Below are positions 43,255 to 55,204 of a stretch of 64,000 bases of DNA, in pieces. Location of the stretch: positions 124,001 to 188,000 of the forward strand of contig JAKCPI010004294.1 of NCBI GenBank assembly GCA_023213315.1, read 5' to 3'. Numbering within the stretch: the first letter of the stretch is position 1; the number at the start of each line of letters is the position of its first letter. The notes beneath the pieces are model-generated. The model did no database searches, was not told the origin of the DNA, and was given only the letters and a program-made list of their open reading frames with translations. The translations under genes and the position numbers were made by a program. This DNA comes from Euborellia annulipes. Its lineage: Eukaryota; Arthropoda; Insecta; Dermaptera; Anisolabididae.

Positions 43255-43517
43255 CAGCGTTTCTCAACCTTTTTTGGCCCGCGGACCAGTAAAATTTGTA
43301 AAAAAAATTCGCGGGCCAGTGATATTTTTTAACAACAAAATTTCACTAGGTATTAAAGAACTACTACATAAGTTAATTGTAACATTTTTATTATCATTTA
43401 CTTACAATTAATTACTTACAAAAATCACAGAAAATTATAAAAAAAATTGTCCGCGGACCAGTAAAATTTCTCCGCGGACCACTGGTGGTCCTCCGGACCA
43501 GCGGTTGAGAATAGCTA
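43255..43517. mobile_element. hAT-type MITE, TSD TTCTAGAA
   Basis: The ends are CAGCGTTTCTCAACC and GGTTGAGAATAGCTA, an inverted repeat of about 15 bp with a few differences. The exact 8-bp duplication TTCTAGAA occurs at 43247-43254 and 43518-43525. Subterminal repeats GGCCCGCGGACCAG and GTCCGCGGACCAGTAAAAT are typical of Charlie-style hATs. Confidence 0.9.
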
Positions 43518-43529
43518 TTCTAGAATGTA

Positions 43530-44610
43530 TGTAGATTTACTGCGTAGAAGTTTCACTTCTTAGTGTCTAATTTCGCCAATATGAATACCCAGCGTTTTTT
43601 CTTTTTTGGCTATTTGTGTGAATGATTAAGAACCAAAGACCTATGTCAACCAAAATCAACAAGAAAGTACTGTATATTTATTTATTTTTTTCGCTATTAG
43701 ATCAGCAGTTATTGATTTTCTAGGAGGGGGCAAACACTCCCTCTTGGTCTGTCTCTCCCCAGCCATAGGCCCCTATATACGGTTATAAATGCTTGCCAAA
43801 ACGTTCCAAAAAATGATTGTTTTATCAAGGGTTATTTGTCTGACTGCATTCATCCCCATTGGCAATTATTTCATTTCTTCCTTCCTAACCGCATCTCATT
43901 CAATTAACAGACAAAAATAAAGACATCAAAATAATTTATGATTTTATAAAAAAACATTTGATTAACACATTTTTTTATTTTTCCTTATATTCTTCGCATA
44001 CTATAATTATTCCAAAAAGCAGAAGATATTCGTTTATATACGTATATATAAAAAAAAAAAATATTTAAATTTACCAGATATTTTTATTCTACTAATGGAT
44101 TTTTTTTTTTTGCAAACATATATAAAAAAAAAAAACATGACATGAAAATATGCAATATTTTATTTAGGATTTTTCCTTTACTTTTAAATTTCAATTGAAT
44201 AATTTTATAGATTAGATCAAAGATGAATTCTTTCTTTTACAGAGCTTCTTTACTTTATATGGACATTTCTTACAAATATCAAAAGACATCTTATAGAAGC
44301 AATATGAAAAATTAATTTTTTTTTCTAAAGGAAAAATTTTAAGATTTCTCAAATATTTTCTAAAAAAAAAATCAATTACGGTCATATATTCAAAGCCTAT
44401 TTATTCGTGACATTTTTTTCTTCTTTCTTGTGATGTCATGTGAGTTCCTTTTGAATTTCTTCGTACTAACAAAATTATGTTATTAAAAAATAAATATATT
44501 ACTAGGATCGTTTCGTTAGTTGTGGTCGAATTCAATAAAGAAACTTCCTTGGCTGCAACTTCTTGTTTCAGTTCTCTATTTACACATCAATTATATTTTA
44601 TTTCTTTATT
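43530..44610. other. AT-rich non-coding stretch
   Basis: No feature recognised apart from A/T runs. Confidence 0.45.
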
Positions 44611-44623
44611 TGAACTTTTAATT

Positions 44624-44741
44624 TGTATGCTCTGCCGGTCATATAATATGCAGGGGCTTCAAAGTGCGGAGATCAAGGCTGGCATTTTCTTTTCACTAAT
44701 CTTGTCAGGCTGCGCGACGGTTTCTTCTAAATCTTTAAGGG
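44624..44741 (-). pseudogene. Coding-like block duplicated at 10.0 kb
   Basis: Nearly identical to 10006-10123. On the minus strand this copy stays open across the junction that is frameshifted in the other: SLKDLEETVAQPDK, then ISEKKMPALISAL and a stop. On the plus strand a frame of 94 codons (44477-44761) also crosses it. Neither reading matches a family I know. The high similarity against decayed flanks suggests recent spread or constraint. Confidence 0.4.
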
Positions 44742-44764
44742 AGTTCAGGAGCGACGTCTAAACG

Positions 44765-45190
44765 TACTTTAAAAAAAACTAGACTATTATAAAGAATTTT
44801 TCAATGCGTTTTTTTTTTAAATGAATTAAATTCATAAGAGATTATTGGGACATTGAGCTATAATTTTTTTAATGACTTATTAAAAAATTATCGTAATTAA
44901 TTTTTTTGTTATCAAGCAAATACAAAAAACAATCAGTCCCAATATTCTTTAATTTTTTTTTTTTTTAAATTTAAAAATGAATTTATTGTTATTATTAATC
45001 ACATATTAATTAAAAAATTTTTAAAATAAGCTTAAATGAATTATTTAAAAATCAACTGTGAAATTAGTTCAGCATTCTTGCAATAAATGGCAGGCTAGTC
45101 TAACAGCTGATCCCGTAATAGTGTATGTCTGGCCTATATTTATATATTTTTATGCTTTTATAAAAGATAAATAATATATAATAACATTTA
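44765..45190. other. AT-rich non-coding stretch
   Basis: Nothing recognised. Confidence 0.5.
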
Positions 45191-45204
45191 TAAAGTATTT
45201 ATTG

Positions 45205-45469
45205 GCCCTCGGGGCATGGCGTAGAGGTTAGCGTGCTAACCTCATATACCAAACGTCGCGGGTTCGGACCCCAGGCAGTCCGATGATTTTATTTAAGCCA
45301 ATTGGATACCAAATGGCTTAAATAAGAATGCCTGGACCCCAATATATATAATTTAATAATAACGGATATCGTAAATGTCTTAAATGGCCTAAGTTGCCGA
45401 AAAGACAGTGTGAATGTGTGTGTGAGTGTGAATGAGAAAAAAGTGTGAGTGTTTTTAAAAAAAAAAAAA
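45205..45469 (+). mobile_element. SINE-A, reference copy, TSD AAGTATTTATTG
   Basis: A full-length plus-strand copy with an exact 12-bp duplication, AAGTATTTATTG, at 45193-45204 and 45470-45481. The 5' head is tRNA-like: GGGGCATGGCGTAGAGG (A-box region), then CGCGGGTTCGGACCCC (B-box GGTTCGGACCC). Within the head, GAGGTTAGC-GT-GCTAACCTC (45222-45241) is a perfect 9-bp hairpin. The body holds CAGTCCGATGATTTTATTTA and an AAGCC...GGCTT hairpin around GGATACCAAA. CCTAAGTTGCCGAAAAG and a GTGTGAGTGTGAATG block follow, then the A-tail. Transcription by RNA polymerase III and mobilisation by a LINE are expected for this class, not shown here. Confidence 0.95.
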
Positions 45470-45484
45470 AAGTATTTATTGTTA

Positions 45485-46590
45485 AAAAATCGATGAAAAT
45501 CAACCAAATGCATTAAATATTATTTGCTACCATTCTGACATCTCTGGGCAAATTTTTGAATTACTTGATTTTTTGGTCATACTTTTTATGATACACAATG
45601 CCCTCTTATCGGGAAAAACATGCGTAACCACTTCGCTCCTATTCCCCCTTAAATAAAATTAATTTAATTGATGTTTTTTCACAGAAATTATATTTTCGTA
45701 TAAGCTATTTCATTTTGATATTTTAATATTCTCTAATCATAACCAATAGTAATTTTATATAAATATAAAAGTGATTACTTTTATATTATCCTTTGCAGTG
45801 ACTACCTGGAGAATTTTTTGTCTGGATTTTTTATTTACAATACAATACACAGTCTATCTTTATATAGATAAATGGAGTGAATCTACACATAATACTAAAT
45901 ACTCAAATAGAAAGCATATCTCGAATTAAATTGTATCTAAATGAATGTTCCTTTAGACTTTACAAGACGAAAATAGGGAATGAAGATCTTTCTTTGATTA
46001 ATTTGATTAATTATAAACTTTTAAAATCTTATTTAAAAAAATATATATAATTACAAAAGAAAATAGTTTGACTCAAACGTTCAATCCATTAAATTTAATA
46101 TCAAAACAAAGCATTAGAATAATAGTACTTATTATTAGTATTCAAATTTAATTGGATTAATTAAAAGGCAAACAGCTCCTACCCTTGTTGCAAATTTATT
46201 ATCTCTGCTGGCATGTAAACAATATTACAACCGAATAAACTTGTTTTAATATTAAATGGATAAAAAATTTTTTAATATTAGTTGATTAAAAATTTAATAT
46301 TTTTATTGAATAAATTTATTAAATATCTTTTCTGTTTGTGAATTCAAAATGTAGGTAAAATGCATGATTAAGGTAAGGGAGGGGAGAGGGTTTGAGATTA
46401 GGATTGTATCCTAATACTGATCGGTTTGCTCCCTCGATAGTATTTGTCATTTTCTATACTATCCGATTAAGGCAATAAATTATAAACAAAAAAAGAAGAA
46501 AATTGAGTAAATTTTATTTAAAATAAATAAATTTTTTTTACTAAAGGGGTAGGTACTAAACCACGATTCGCATCTACAGTATGTACATTT
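45485..46590. other. AT-rich non-coding stretch
   Basis: No feature recognised. Confidence 0.45.
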
Positions 46591-46597
46591 TATCTTT

Positions 46598-46650
46598 TTT
46601 ACTTTCTTCTACCTATATATGAAATATATAGAGAGGAAGTATTGGTTTTT
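46598..46650 (-). repeat. HE repeat, short-hairpin end
   Basis: TTTACTTTCTTCTACCTATA...GAGAGGAAGTATTGG, minus orientation, fragment only. Confidence 0.6.
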
Positions 46651-46762
46651 AGACTTATGAAGATTTGTGGATGACAATAATAGGTGAATCATACGTCATC
46701 AAAAATAGGAGAATCTATACGGATCAAAAGAAATTAAATATTATAAATTTCTAGCCTTTTTT

Positions 46763-47215
46763 TTACTTTCTCTTACCTATTTATATTAATATATAGAGAG
46801 AAAGTATTGGTTTCATGTTAAAAATTTGGATGTGTACACGTTTTGAGATCCACTGAGTCCAAAAAAGTGATTTTTGCAACATAGTCTGTCTGTGTTCAAT
46901 TTAAAGCTGATGTACTTTTTTCAGTTTTTTTCGATTTTCTCAAAATTCTCTCCAACGATTTTGATTAAAATTCGAAAATCAATTATTTTTATCTAACCAA
47001 GCTGTGAGTGTTATTTATTGGTGAGGCCAAACATTTAATGGCCCCCGGGAATCGAACCCAAGATCTCCAGCCTTTCCGGGGCATAGGCGTGCTGTCCATT
47101 GCACCAGGCCACCGAATTAATTATTTTTTTTACAAGCTCTTTAAAATGTATATTCACATTTTACCAAAGGTAAGAGAAAGTTATGTTCTGTGCGACCAGT
47201 CACACCAGATTTTTT
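46763..47215 (-). repeat. HE repeat copy, deleted internally and split by SINE-C
   Basis: Landmarks are ACTTTCTCTTACC, ATTGGTTTCATGTTAAAAAT, GTACACGTTTTGAGATCCAC, GTACTTTTTTCAGTTTTTT and AATCAATTATTTTT. After the SINE it resumes with CTCTTTAAAATGTATATTC and half of the long hairpin (GTAAGAGAAAGTTATG...CACACCAGAT). Part of the middle is deleted. Confidence 0.8.
46988..47115 (-). mobile_element. SINE-C inserted in HE repeat
   Basis: The reverse complement of the 28.2-kb copy. On the minus strand it reads GGTGGCCTGGTGCAATGGAC (A-box), CTTGGGTTCGATTCCC (B-box), GTTTGGCCTCACCAATAAAT and AACACTCACAG. The flanks AATTATTTTT on both sides are compatible with a target duplication. Confidence 0.8.
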
Positions 47216-47526
47216 ATAAATTTCATCTAATGAAACACCATTTTCTATAAGATAAATACAATTATATATTAATCTTTACAATAGTACATAATAATTGACT
47301 TTTCTCTCAGTTCTTAGCACCTTAATGAGTGTGGGAATACAATCTTAATCTCTTCCTTCAGGGATTATTTTGATTGTTAGGGTAAAGTTAGCTATTTTCT
47401 TTTTGTATAAATCTTCCGAAAGCTTGGTTAAATTTGTCATTTAATGTCAGTAGATGTCAAGTTTGTCTTTGTTTTGATCTATTGATTGCATTCTATTCCT
47501 CGTCGATCCTCTATTCTCTCTAATGA

Positions 47527-47706
47527 CCCAGCCTCACTCTTGAGGCGAACTCTCTAACCTCCAGACAACTCCACTCTGGAGCTACATCTGTATACATCGG
47601 AGAAAACACCTTAACGACCCTCGAAGCTCTCTCACTTGCTATTACAACAACAACTAGAGCACTTGGAGAAATGGTTTGGATTGGGTTTGGGGAGATTTTG
47701 ACTTGA
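47527..47706 (+). CDS. Coding-like segment of unknown identity
   Basis: 59 codons in a clearly GC-richer block. It reads TLEANSLTSRQLHSGATSV, then NTLTTLEALSLAITTTTRAL and GEMVWIGFGEILT, and ends at TGA. An acceptor-like TAATGACCCAG precedes it. The complementary strand is also open (ISPSALVVVVIASERASRV...), so the coding strand is not certain. It may be a terminal exon or the relic of a multicopy element. No family named. Confidence 0.35.
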   Translation, partial: PSLTLEANSLTSRQLHSGATSVYIGENTLTTLEALSLAITTTTRALGEMVWIGFGEILT

Positions 47707-47709
47707 GCT

Positions 47710-48060
47710 GCTCAGACATTAACACAATAACGCTGGAATTATTCTATTCAACAAGAAGAAGAGAAAAATACAAAGGGTTTGTGGATAAATTTCCATATAA
47801 GCAACCACAGAGTTTCATTTAGAGCAAAAAGAGAGAGAGAGAGAGAGAAGGGAGAAAAGAATGAGATAAAAAACATTTACGATAAATTAAGAATATTTTA
47901 TATTTCCTTGTTAAAAAAAAAAAAAAAATATCGAAATTAATTTTTTTTTTTTTTTTTTCAAAAATTTTTTTGAGAATTTACCAGGTATTACTAAATAAAT
48001 TTTTTTTAACACTCACACTTTTTTACCATTCACACTCCCACTAATACACACAAACTATTG
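47710..48060. repeat. (GA)n microsatellite, poly-A/T runs and SINE-A tail fragment
   Basis: A (GA)n run lies at 47829-47848, and A- and T-runs at 47912-47959. TTTTAACACTCACACTTTTT and CCATTCACACTCCCAC (48005-48045) are the 3' end of SINE-A in minus orientation. Confidence 0.6.
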
Positions 48061-48064
48061 ATAC

Positions 48065-48550
48065 ACAGTTCTAAATTATTCATAGATCTCCTTAGCCAAT
48101 CTAGAGCATGTTCCCAACGGGGGTGGTTTCGCCGTTTATTAATATTTTTGCTGAAACTATCAATGAGGGCGGCGGATAGGCGGATTCCAGGAATTAAATA
48201 AAAAAAAATTAACATATATTTATTTCCCCCTTCGATACAAATCAAAAAATATTTTGTGTTTTAATTAAACAATTTTTTTGTTTAGTGAGTTTTAATTAAA
48301 CAATATTTGATAGTCATTTTATTAATTTATGATTTTTTCTAGGCAAATTAGATACAGATAATATCAAACAATATTTTAATATTTCATATAAAATTAACAC
48401 CTATAGACTAGAAGGTGTTGAAATTTTTTTTCTTCCAAAGTGGGGGGGGGTGGGGGGTGGCCCAGAATGAGCTAGGAACCTATGAACCACTAGGTTTTAA
48501 ACTTATACCTATGGTAGTAGCCCTTTATTTTCAATCTATTTATTTCCCCA
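48065..48550. other. Non-coding stretch
   Basis: A G-run cluster lies at about 48441-48458. A minus frame of 71 codons (48030-48245) overlaps the SINE tail and is not supported. Confidence 0.4.
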
Positions 48551-48556
48551 TTTATT

Positions 48557-48640
48557 TTTACTTTCTCTTACCTAAATATGTAATATATAGAAAGAAAGTA
48601 TTGCGATCATATCTAAAATTCGATGTCAAGGTTTTTTTTA
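48557..48640 (-). repeat. HE repeat, short-hairpin end
   Basis: TTACTTTCTCTTACCTAAAT, GAAAGAAAGTATTGCGATC and AAAATTCGATGTCAAGG, minus orientation, fragment. Confidence 0.7.
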
Positions 48641-48644
48641 TCTT

Positions 48645-50055
48645 ACCTTTTTTTGTGTATTCATTGAAAAAAAATTATAAAATTTTGAAAAGAGGAAAAA
48701 TTCACCTTCATATTTCTTTCAATATTAAAAAAAACTAACATTTCTTAATACGATATCCTTCCAGCTTTAATATTATTCGAAGGTTATTATTATGGTTATC
48801 TTTGTTTACGGAAACGTCTCCTCAGACGAGAAATCAATTATTTTCATTACCGGTATTTTACTTAATTATCAAGTGATTTGAATTTCTAAAATTCTTGCAT
48901 ACTGAATAAGCTGTTTATTCGTATCTTAAGGGCCATTAAGCTTTTTGATGACACTTTCTATCTCTTTCTCTCTCTTGCCTGTCTGACTTTGTCATTAATT
49001 CATATTTATTTTGAATGTTCTTTTTTGGTAAAAATCTGTTTACTTATTTTACCCTCATTCTTTCTTTCAATTTATTGGATATTTTTACCAAAATTGACCT
49101 TATGAAAGAGTGATTCCTTTCTAAACTTTTCTCGAATCTCGATACTGTGATACCTTAATTAAATTAGTTTGATTATAAAAAACTAAATATCAATATTTCA
49201 TTAAATTCGACATCAAAGATGTCCTCATTTGTTATCTTACATTTTTGAATATTTAAATACATTATAATATAAACATAATAAGTCAAGTATAAAGCAAATG
49301 TTTATTAATATTGTAAAATTTAATTAAATCCGTAAGGTAAATGCACTTTATATATAAATAGCAAATGACGATTTTATTATCGCATATATATAATAATATA
49401 CTAAAATACGTTCGTTAGTCTGTAATAAATTCCAATTGGTATTAATATATTAATTAATTAAATCTTATTTAAGCAATGATAACCTTTGGGCTGTTTATGT
49501 CGATAGTAAAATTATAGAAAGGGTTTTCTGATTGATCTCACCTTATTCGAACTTTATTAAAAGCTCAAGTTGGAAGCAATTAATAAGTTGAATTATTCGA
49601 AATTAGATTTCCAACCTTTCATAGAGTTAAATTCTATTATTCTCTTGAAATTAATTAAAAAGATATATAAATCTATTATAGTTGACTAAAAAATTTTTCT
49701 TCCATTAAATTTTCCTAAAAATTTTTACTCAAAGCTATGTAATAAAAGGCCGACTTATCTAATTATTAAATTATTTGTTTTCTAATCTTAATTAGAAAAT
49801 GATATATTATCACCAAACCGTGAATGTAAATTGCCATAATTTTTTGATCAGTAAAAGAGGAGTTCCAAAAGAATCGCCGTTGGAACATAAAAAAAAAATT
49901 TATATCCTAAATTATAATCAGATATAACCAATTATAACTACTTATATCGTCATTATACTTGTATAAGCCGATCTCTCCCAAAAATTATATTCTTAATAAT
50001 ATATATTCAGTTATTATCGAAATTATACTCAAATATAATTAAAATATATAGCATA
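48645..50055. other. AT-rich non-coding stretch
   Basis: Nothing recognised. Confidence 0.45.
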
Positions 50056-50064
50056 TCTTGGCTC

Positions 50065-50260
50065 ACTTCTAGCGAGTTCGTGGATGGCTACCGCGAGCTA
50101 AGGTTCGCATTTCTTGCTTTCCTTTATGTCAGCCTTTATTTATCTTTTTTCATATCAAGCGTCAGGCCGTGAGACGGGCTTGCTTTTCTATCTGTCTCAT
50201 TTTAAAATAATTTTGCCGACCCCACATAAGGATAAGGCCAAGATAGAAGAAGAGTAGTAT
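50065..50260 (+). mobile_element. SINE-like repeat, single copy here
   Basis: A GC-richer head has AGCGAGTTCGTGGATGGCTA and AAGGTTCGCATTTC (B-box-like). The body contains CAGGCCGTGAGACGGGC, and the tail TTTTGCCGACCCCACATAAG then GATAAGGCCAAGATAGAAGA with GAAGAAGAG. The order head-body-short tandem tail is SINE-like. No second copy in the window and no duplication seen. Confidence 0.45.
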
Positions 50261-50264
50261 ATAT

Positions 50265-50805
50265 ATTCCACGAATGAATATGATGAATCACATCCTCTGC
50301 AATATTTGTTGATGAATTTCGTGAGTGGAGGGGCCAGGCATTATTGTGCCAATAAGGGAATGAATTTTAAAAGGAAAAAGTGCAATTTTTTTTATACATA
50401 GAAAATTTAATAATTATAATAATTATATTAGCGCTTTCCTTTTTTTTTGCCGTTAACTATTTATCTCTCTTTAATTATTAACAAAGGATAAGTGGGGAAA
50501 AATAAATTCAAATTAATCAAATTAAAATTTTTTGTATTCTATATCAAGAGGATCTTAATAAAAACATAAATTCCAAAATACTCTGTCATTTCTAACAAAA
50601 CATAAATAATTAATTTCTCTTTTTATTCCTGAGGTGAAGCTAGTTTAACTACAGTAGTATTGACGTCCAAGAGAACATGTTTAATGGATTTTTTTTTTTG
50701 GAAAGAAGATGTACAAATTATAAAATGCTTTAGAAATTAATGGAAATTTATTTTGTACAATAATTTCAGAAATTTGTGAATACAAAGAACAAAAAACGAT
50801 TCAAT

Positions 50806-50844
<39 letters not shown>

Positions 50845-52111
50845 ATTCACCAGCACCTTAAATTCCATTAATTTCTAAAGAATGTTTTTGTTTTTACTAA
50901 ATGTCTACTACTTTTATTAATTATTATATATTATACAATATTTCGATTAGTGAAAGCCTTCTAATTCTTATTAATTTGCCTAAGGGGGGTAAGCTCACGG
51001 TCTATTGTGCGAAAGGAAAAAGCCTTAGCTCGGATAACTTGTGATCATCATTCACAAACTCGCTAACTTCGTTAAGTGAAAGTAAAATAAAATTTATTTC
51101 GGAATATAATCGAAAAAATTTGGAAAAACAAAATGTATGAGCGGGAAAGGGCGAATTATTAAATGTATCTTTCGCATTCCATTTAACCCTATTTATATTA
51201 GTTTTTACCCTTTTTTTAAGTAAAAAAATATTGCTGAGTTACTGAAAAATTGAGCATTAAAAGCGGATTAGAGTCCAAGATAAATAATAAATAAAAAATA
51301 GTCTTAAAAAATAAGGAAAATACATTTATCGCTTATAAGATAAATTCAAAGTTGTTTATTAAATAAACTTTATATTCATGGAAAATAGCAAAAGAATCTT
51401 CTCTCTCTGATCCTATTCAAATATTAATTTTTTTTTTAATATTTACTAAATAAAATAAATAATAAAAAAAGAGTAAATTCGGAATTTGATTTACCCATGG
51501 AAACGAACTCAGGTCAACTCTTAAAAAGTATTCAAATATACGTTATATATATATATATAATTCTCGAGTTTTTTATTTACCACACAACTTCAACATCCCT
51601 TCCCTTGATCCATCCCTTTTATATCGAACAAGCGAAACCTTATATAAAAAAGTACACAAATAAAAATCAACTTGACAAAAATAGAAATAAAGATTCTTAG
51701 GATAAAAGCGTTATTTATTTATTTTTTTTTCTTTTTCTTGACTTTTTCCTTTTGTTTCGATATAAAAAGTGTAAATAAATGTTGAAGGAAATTTAATTAG
51801 CTTTCCAAAATTGTATAATTCCTTCATTTATCAAAATAACAATAACTAATATGTTACAGACTAAAATATCACACATTGTATATTCAATTTCCTTTTTTTT
51901 CTGTCTCTTCCCCACCTTTTTTTTTTCTTCTATCTCTTCAAAATTGAATTTTAATTATCTATTGTCTGAGCTTCTCTAAAGAAATTTCGTCCAATTAATC
52001 AATCGATTGAAATGAAATTCCAAACTTTGAAAAGTTTTTCATATGAAAAAGTAATTTAATTAAGATGACAATTTTCCACCTCTTGTAATAAGAATTTGAT
52101 TTATAATTCCT

Positions 52112-52150
<39 letters not shown>

Positions 52151-53300
52151 ATGCCATAAGTAAAAAAAAAAAGTGAAGTGCTGTTTTTAAGTTTTAATAA
52201 AGAAATTACGTTAAGGATGAACTATTTTCGCATCTCCCTCTCTCTTTACTCATAAAACCATCCCGACATCTGCCACAAAAACCGACATGTCCTTCTCATA
52301 AATTCCGGAATTAATATCCGTAGAAAGCTAATTAAATTTCTCCAGTAACTTTTCGTTTATATTTTAGAAATGATCGGAATCATAAACATAATAATGAAGA
52401 AAATATGAGGAACGACCAGTCAGCTGGAATTGATAAAAGTAAATAGGTAAAAAGATCCTCCTAAAAACGTTTTATACTCTTTTTTTTATATGTTAGAAAA
52501 TATATTACCTTTTTATTTGTAGAAAACAATAAATTTTATTCCTAGTAAATTTAATACTTTTTCAAAAAGATCATTATTTTTCAATTTCGCTTACTGACCA
52601 TATGTACTTGAAAGAAAAATGCAATTTGACAGCTTATCTGATCTCGAAGTTTTTTTTTTTTAAGATTATTTTAATTCTTTTGGTAATATCATTATAATCG
52701 TTTTAGTTAACAACAATCGGCAAAATTAGTATTGGTGATATTAGTTAAATTAACCCCGTTGCTTTGAGTATGCTTAGCTTTTTACCTAGAAGTCAACTCG
52801 GAGTCAGAACTTCATTTACATTTCATGAATGATTCATCTCATTGGCGCTGCATAATGTTACTAAATGTTAGTTAAATAAACTAAATAACAACAATAAGAA
52901 TTATTTGACTAATTTGTTATTATTATTAATTATTTATCAAATTATTGATTTTTGTTTGTATAAATTGTTATTATATAGGCCTACATGTATTTTATAAAAA
53001 ACTTTTTGTAAACCTGGAATCCCTATGTCCTACGGCTTGAGAGGTGAAATGAAAAAAAAAAATTGATTTATTATGTTTTTTGATTTTACTTTTCGGTACT
53101 ATTAATTATGTATAAGTTTTGGAGTAAAAAAAAAAAACGATAGAAAATAAATAAGCATTATTTGCAAACAAAAGTAGTTCTTGTTTTTATTATATATTTA
53201 AAACATGGAATAAGGCTTACATGTATTTACTTTTCAACGAAAAAAATCAAGGGGTGTTAAGGTTTGCATAGTTTAGATAGAGTGGGAAAGTTGCGCATTT
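50265..53300. other. AT-rich non-coding stretch with long poly-T runs
   Basis: Poly-T runs lie at about 50805-50843 and 52111-52149. These could be A-tails of old retroelements in minus orientation, but no bodies are recognisable beside them. An open frame at 51497-51700 has no support. Confidence 0.45.
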
Positions 53301-53314
53301 TTTACTTTTTTTAA

Positions 53315-53415
53315 AATAGCTTTTGGAACAGCGAAAGGGAAAGACTGCTGCATAGCGACTAGTTTCAGTGGCAAATGGGTGGCCTAACCTGTGGCGTAAG
53401 TTATATATTTTTATT
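53315..53415. repeat. Repeat shared with 57490-57560
   Basis: GACTAGTTTCAGTGGCAAAT and GGTGGCCTAACCTGTGGCG match GACCAGTTTCAGAGGCAGTT and GGTGGCCTAACTTCAGGCG in the other copy. Unknown family. Confidence 0.55.
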
Positions 53416-53478
53416 TACCATGCCTGGTTATTGTTTTCCTAATAAAGTATGAACTTTCATTTGTTTGTTATTTCGGTT

Positions 53479-53668
53479 TTTTTTTTTTTTTTATTTGTTT
53501 TAAAGTTTTTTCGGCATCAAGGCCATTTAGACCCTATTTATTTCATATGATTGAAAGTCAATTGAATTGAAATAAATGTTTCTCGCTTGGAACGGGAAGC
53601 GAACCCAAGCCTCCAAGCATGAGAAGCTTAGTTCTTCTCTCTGAGCCACAGACCACGGGCCCATGTCT
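53479..53668 (-). mobile_element. SINE-B, probable TSD TTTCGGTT
   Basis: TTTCGGTT lies at 53471-53478 and 53669-53676. The order is T-tail, TTTTTTCGGCATCAAGGCC, ATTTAGACCCTATTTATTTC, GAATTGAAATAAATGTTTC, then the head. The minus-strand B-box is TGGGTTCGCTTCCCG and the A-box region TGTGGCTCAGAGAG. Confidence 0.8.
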
Positions 53669-54007
53669 TTTCGGTTGTCTATCTTCCAGCAACATAAACT
53701 TATTTCTGCAATTCATAATAATTTCGTCGATTTTGGAAGGTAGCTAATACATATTTTATTGGATATTTCAATATGAATAAATTTTTCAATTACGTTTGTG
53801 AATTCTTTACTTATACAGTCATATACCCCCTTCACTAAGGGGTAAAAGTAAAAATGATTAAAGATTAATTAAACATATTAGATTATTTAATAAGTATTAA
53901 AATTTATCTATCTAATAATCTCTTCATTATTACATCAAATAGATAATCTTTGCCCATATTACTATATTTAATTTATTTATTAATTTAATAAATTCGAAAC
54001 TCATGAC

Positions 54008-54107
54008 TAGAGACCGGATTTTAAGCAAAATGCTTTTTGCTGATTTTTTTTAGCGGCAGTTAATATTTTATTTTTTTCTCGAATAAGGAGGAAAAAAGGG
54101 GGTGGGG

Positions 54108-54138
<31 letters not shown>

Positions 54139-54188
54139 GGGGTTTTTTCTTTTTTTCCCTCTTTTGTTTTTTTTTATAATTTTTTTTA

Positions 54189-54224
<36 letters not shown>

Positions 54225-54544
54225 TTTTTTTTCCTTTTTCCCCCTCTCCCACGGCGTACCTAAGGGGGGGGGGGGGGGGCGGGCGCCCCCCAACATCCAC
54301 ATTTAAAAAAAAAAAAATATATATAAAAAAAATATTTTTGAAGCGGGATTGAAAAAATGAGGGAAATAAAAAACAAAATTGTTTGAAGGGGGGGGGGGGA
54401 AAAAGATATTATTTTTTTAAAAAATTGAAAAGGATGGGTGGTTGGGGGGTGAGTGGTGGTTTTATGCTTATTTAACAACTTTTATTCAAGTTTTTTGTGC
54501 TTTTTAAGCACTTTTGTCCATTTTTATGCTTTTGTCGGTCTCTA
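54008..54544. mobile_element. hAT element, TSD CTCATGAC
   Basis: The terminal inverted repeats start TAGAGACCGG and end GTCGGTCTCTA. The exact 8-bp duplication CTCATGAC occurs at 54000-54007 and 54545-54552. The interior is dominated by poly-T, poly-G and poly-C runs. A CACGGCGTACCTAAGGGGG motif near 54250 suggests a second MITE terminus inside. The apparent reading frames here are homopolymer artefacts. Confidence 0.88.
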
Positions 54545-54559
54545 CTCATGACATAATTA

Positions 54560-55080
54560 AATGACAGCGGTGTCTATTATCCCCACATTACTTAGATCAA
54601 TTTATAAGCTACTTTTTAGAGTTTAAAAACTTCACAATTAGTGAGTTTAACTATGTAAATATTCAAACCTCTTTATGGATTAATTATTTATTATATTTTA
54701 TTTTATCTCTAAAACAAACAAAAATTACATGCTATAAACAAATGGATATTATAAATGATTTTATCTCCATCCTTCTCTTTTGACCAAAACTAGGTATGGA
54801 ATTTTTTTTTTTACTGCGATCGAAACAAACGTTTTTGTCAAATGGCAGGTGAACTGGGAGGGCGAAAGATTGACAGATAGACATGAAAGAAATATACTTA
54901 GCTCAGAAAACTCATGACCCACTTACACATAGGCCTATTTACTACATAAGTTAAATGTAGTTAATTAATTCAGCTGTCTCTTCTAACTATTGAAAATATC
55001 GGAATAATATAGCCTATTATAAAAAAAACACTATTTTTTTTTTTCTTTACTTTTTTTTCAATCTCTCAACAGAGAATAAC
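54560..55080. other. AT-rich non-coding stretch
   Basis: Nothing recognised. Confidence 0.45.
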
Positions 55081-55094
55081 TCCAATAACAGAGA

Positions 55095-55202
55095 GGCATT
55101 GGCAATGTTTGAAAATTTTCACGATAAGTGAGATTTGAACTCGAGTTGTGTAGCAACTCTAGATTCCTAATCTGCAGCTTATCCGATTAGCCATTAGTCT
55201 CC
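55095..55202 (-). mobile_element. tRNA-derived sequence, probably a SINE head
   Basis: On the minus strand, GAGACTAATGGCTAATCGGA resembles an A-box region, and CAACTCGAGTTCAAATCTC contains a B-box GTTCAAATC. The acceptor stem does not pair and the anticodon arm is irregular, so it is not a functional tRNA gene. Confidence 0.45.
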
Positions 55203-55204
55203 TG

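Noticed and set aside
54007..54478. Open frames of 71-97 codons on both strands
   Set aside because: They consist of poly-T/A, poly-G and poly-C runs translated as F, K, P and G. They are artefacts of homopolymers inside a hAT element.
55095..55202. Functional tRNA gene
   Set aside because: B-box and T-arm look right, but acceptor and anticodon arms do not pair properly. Treated as tRNA-derived repeat.
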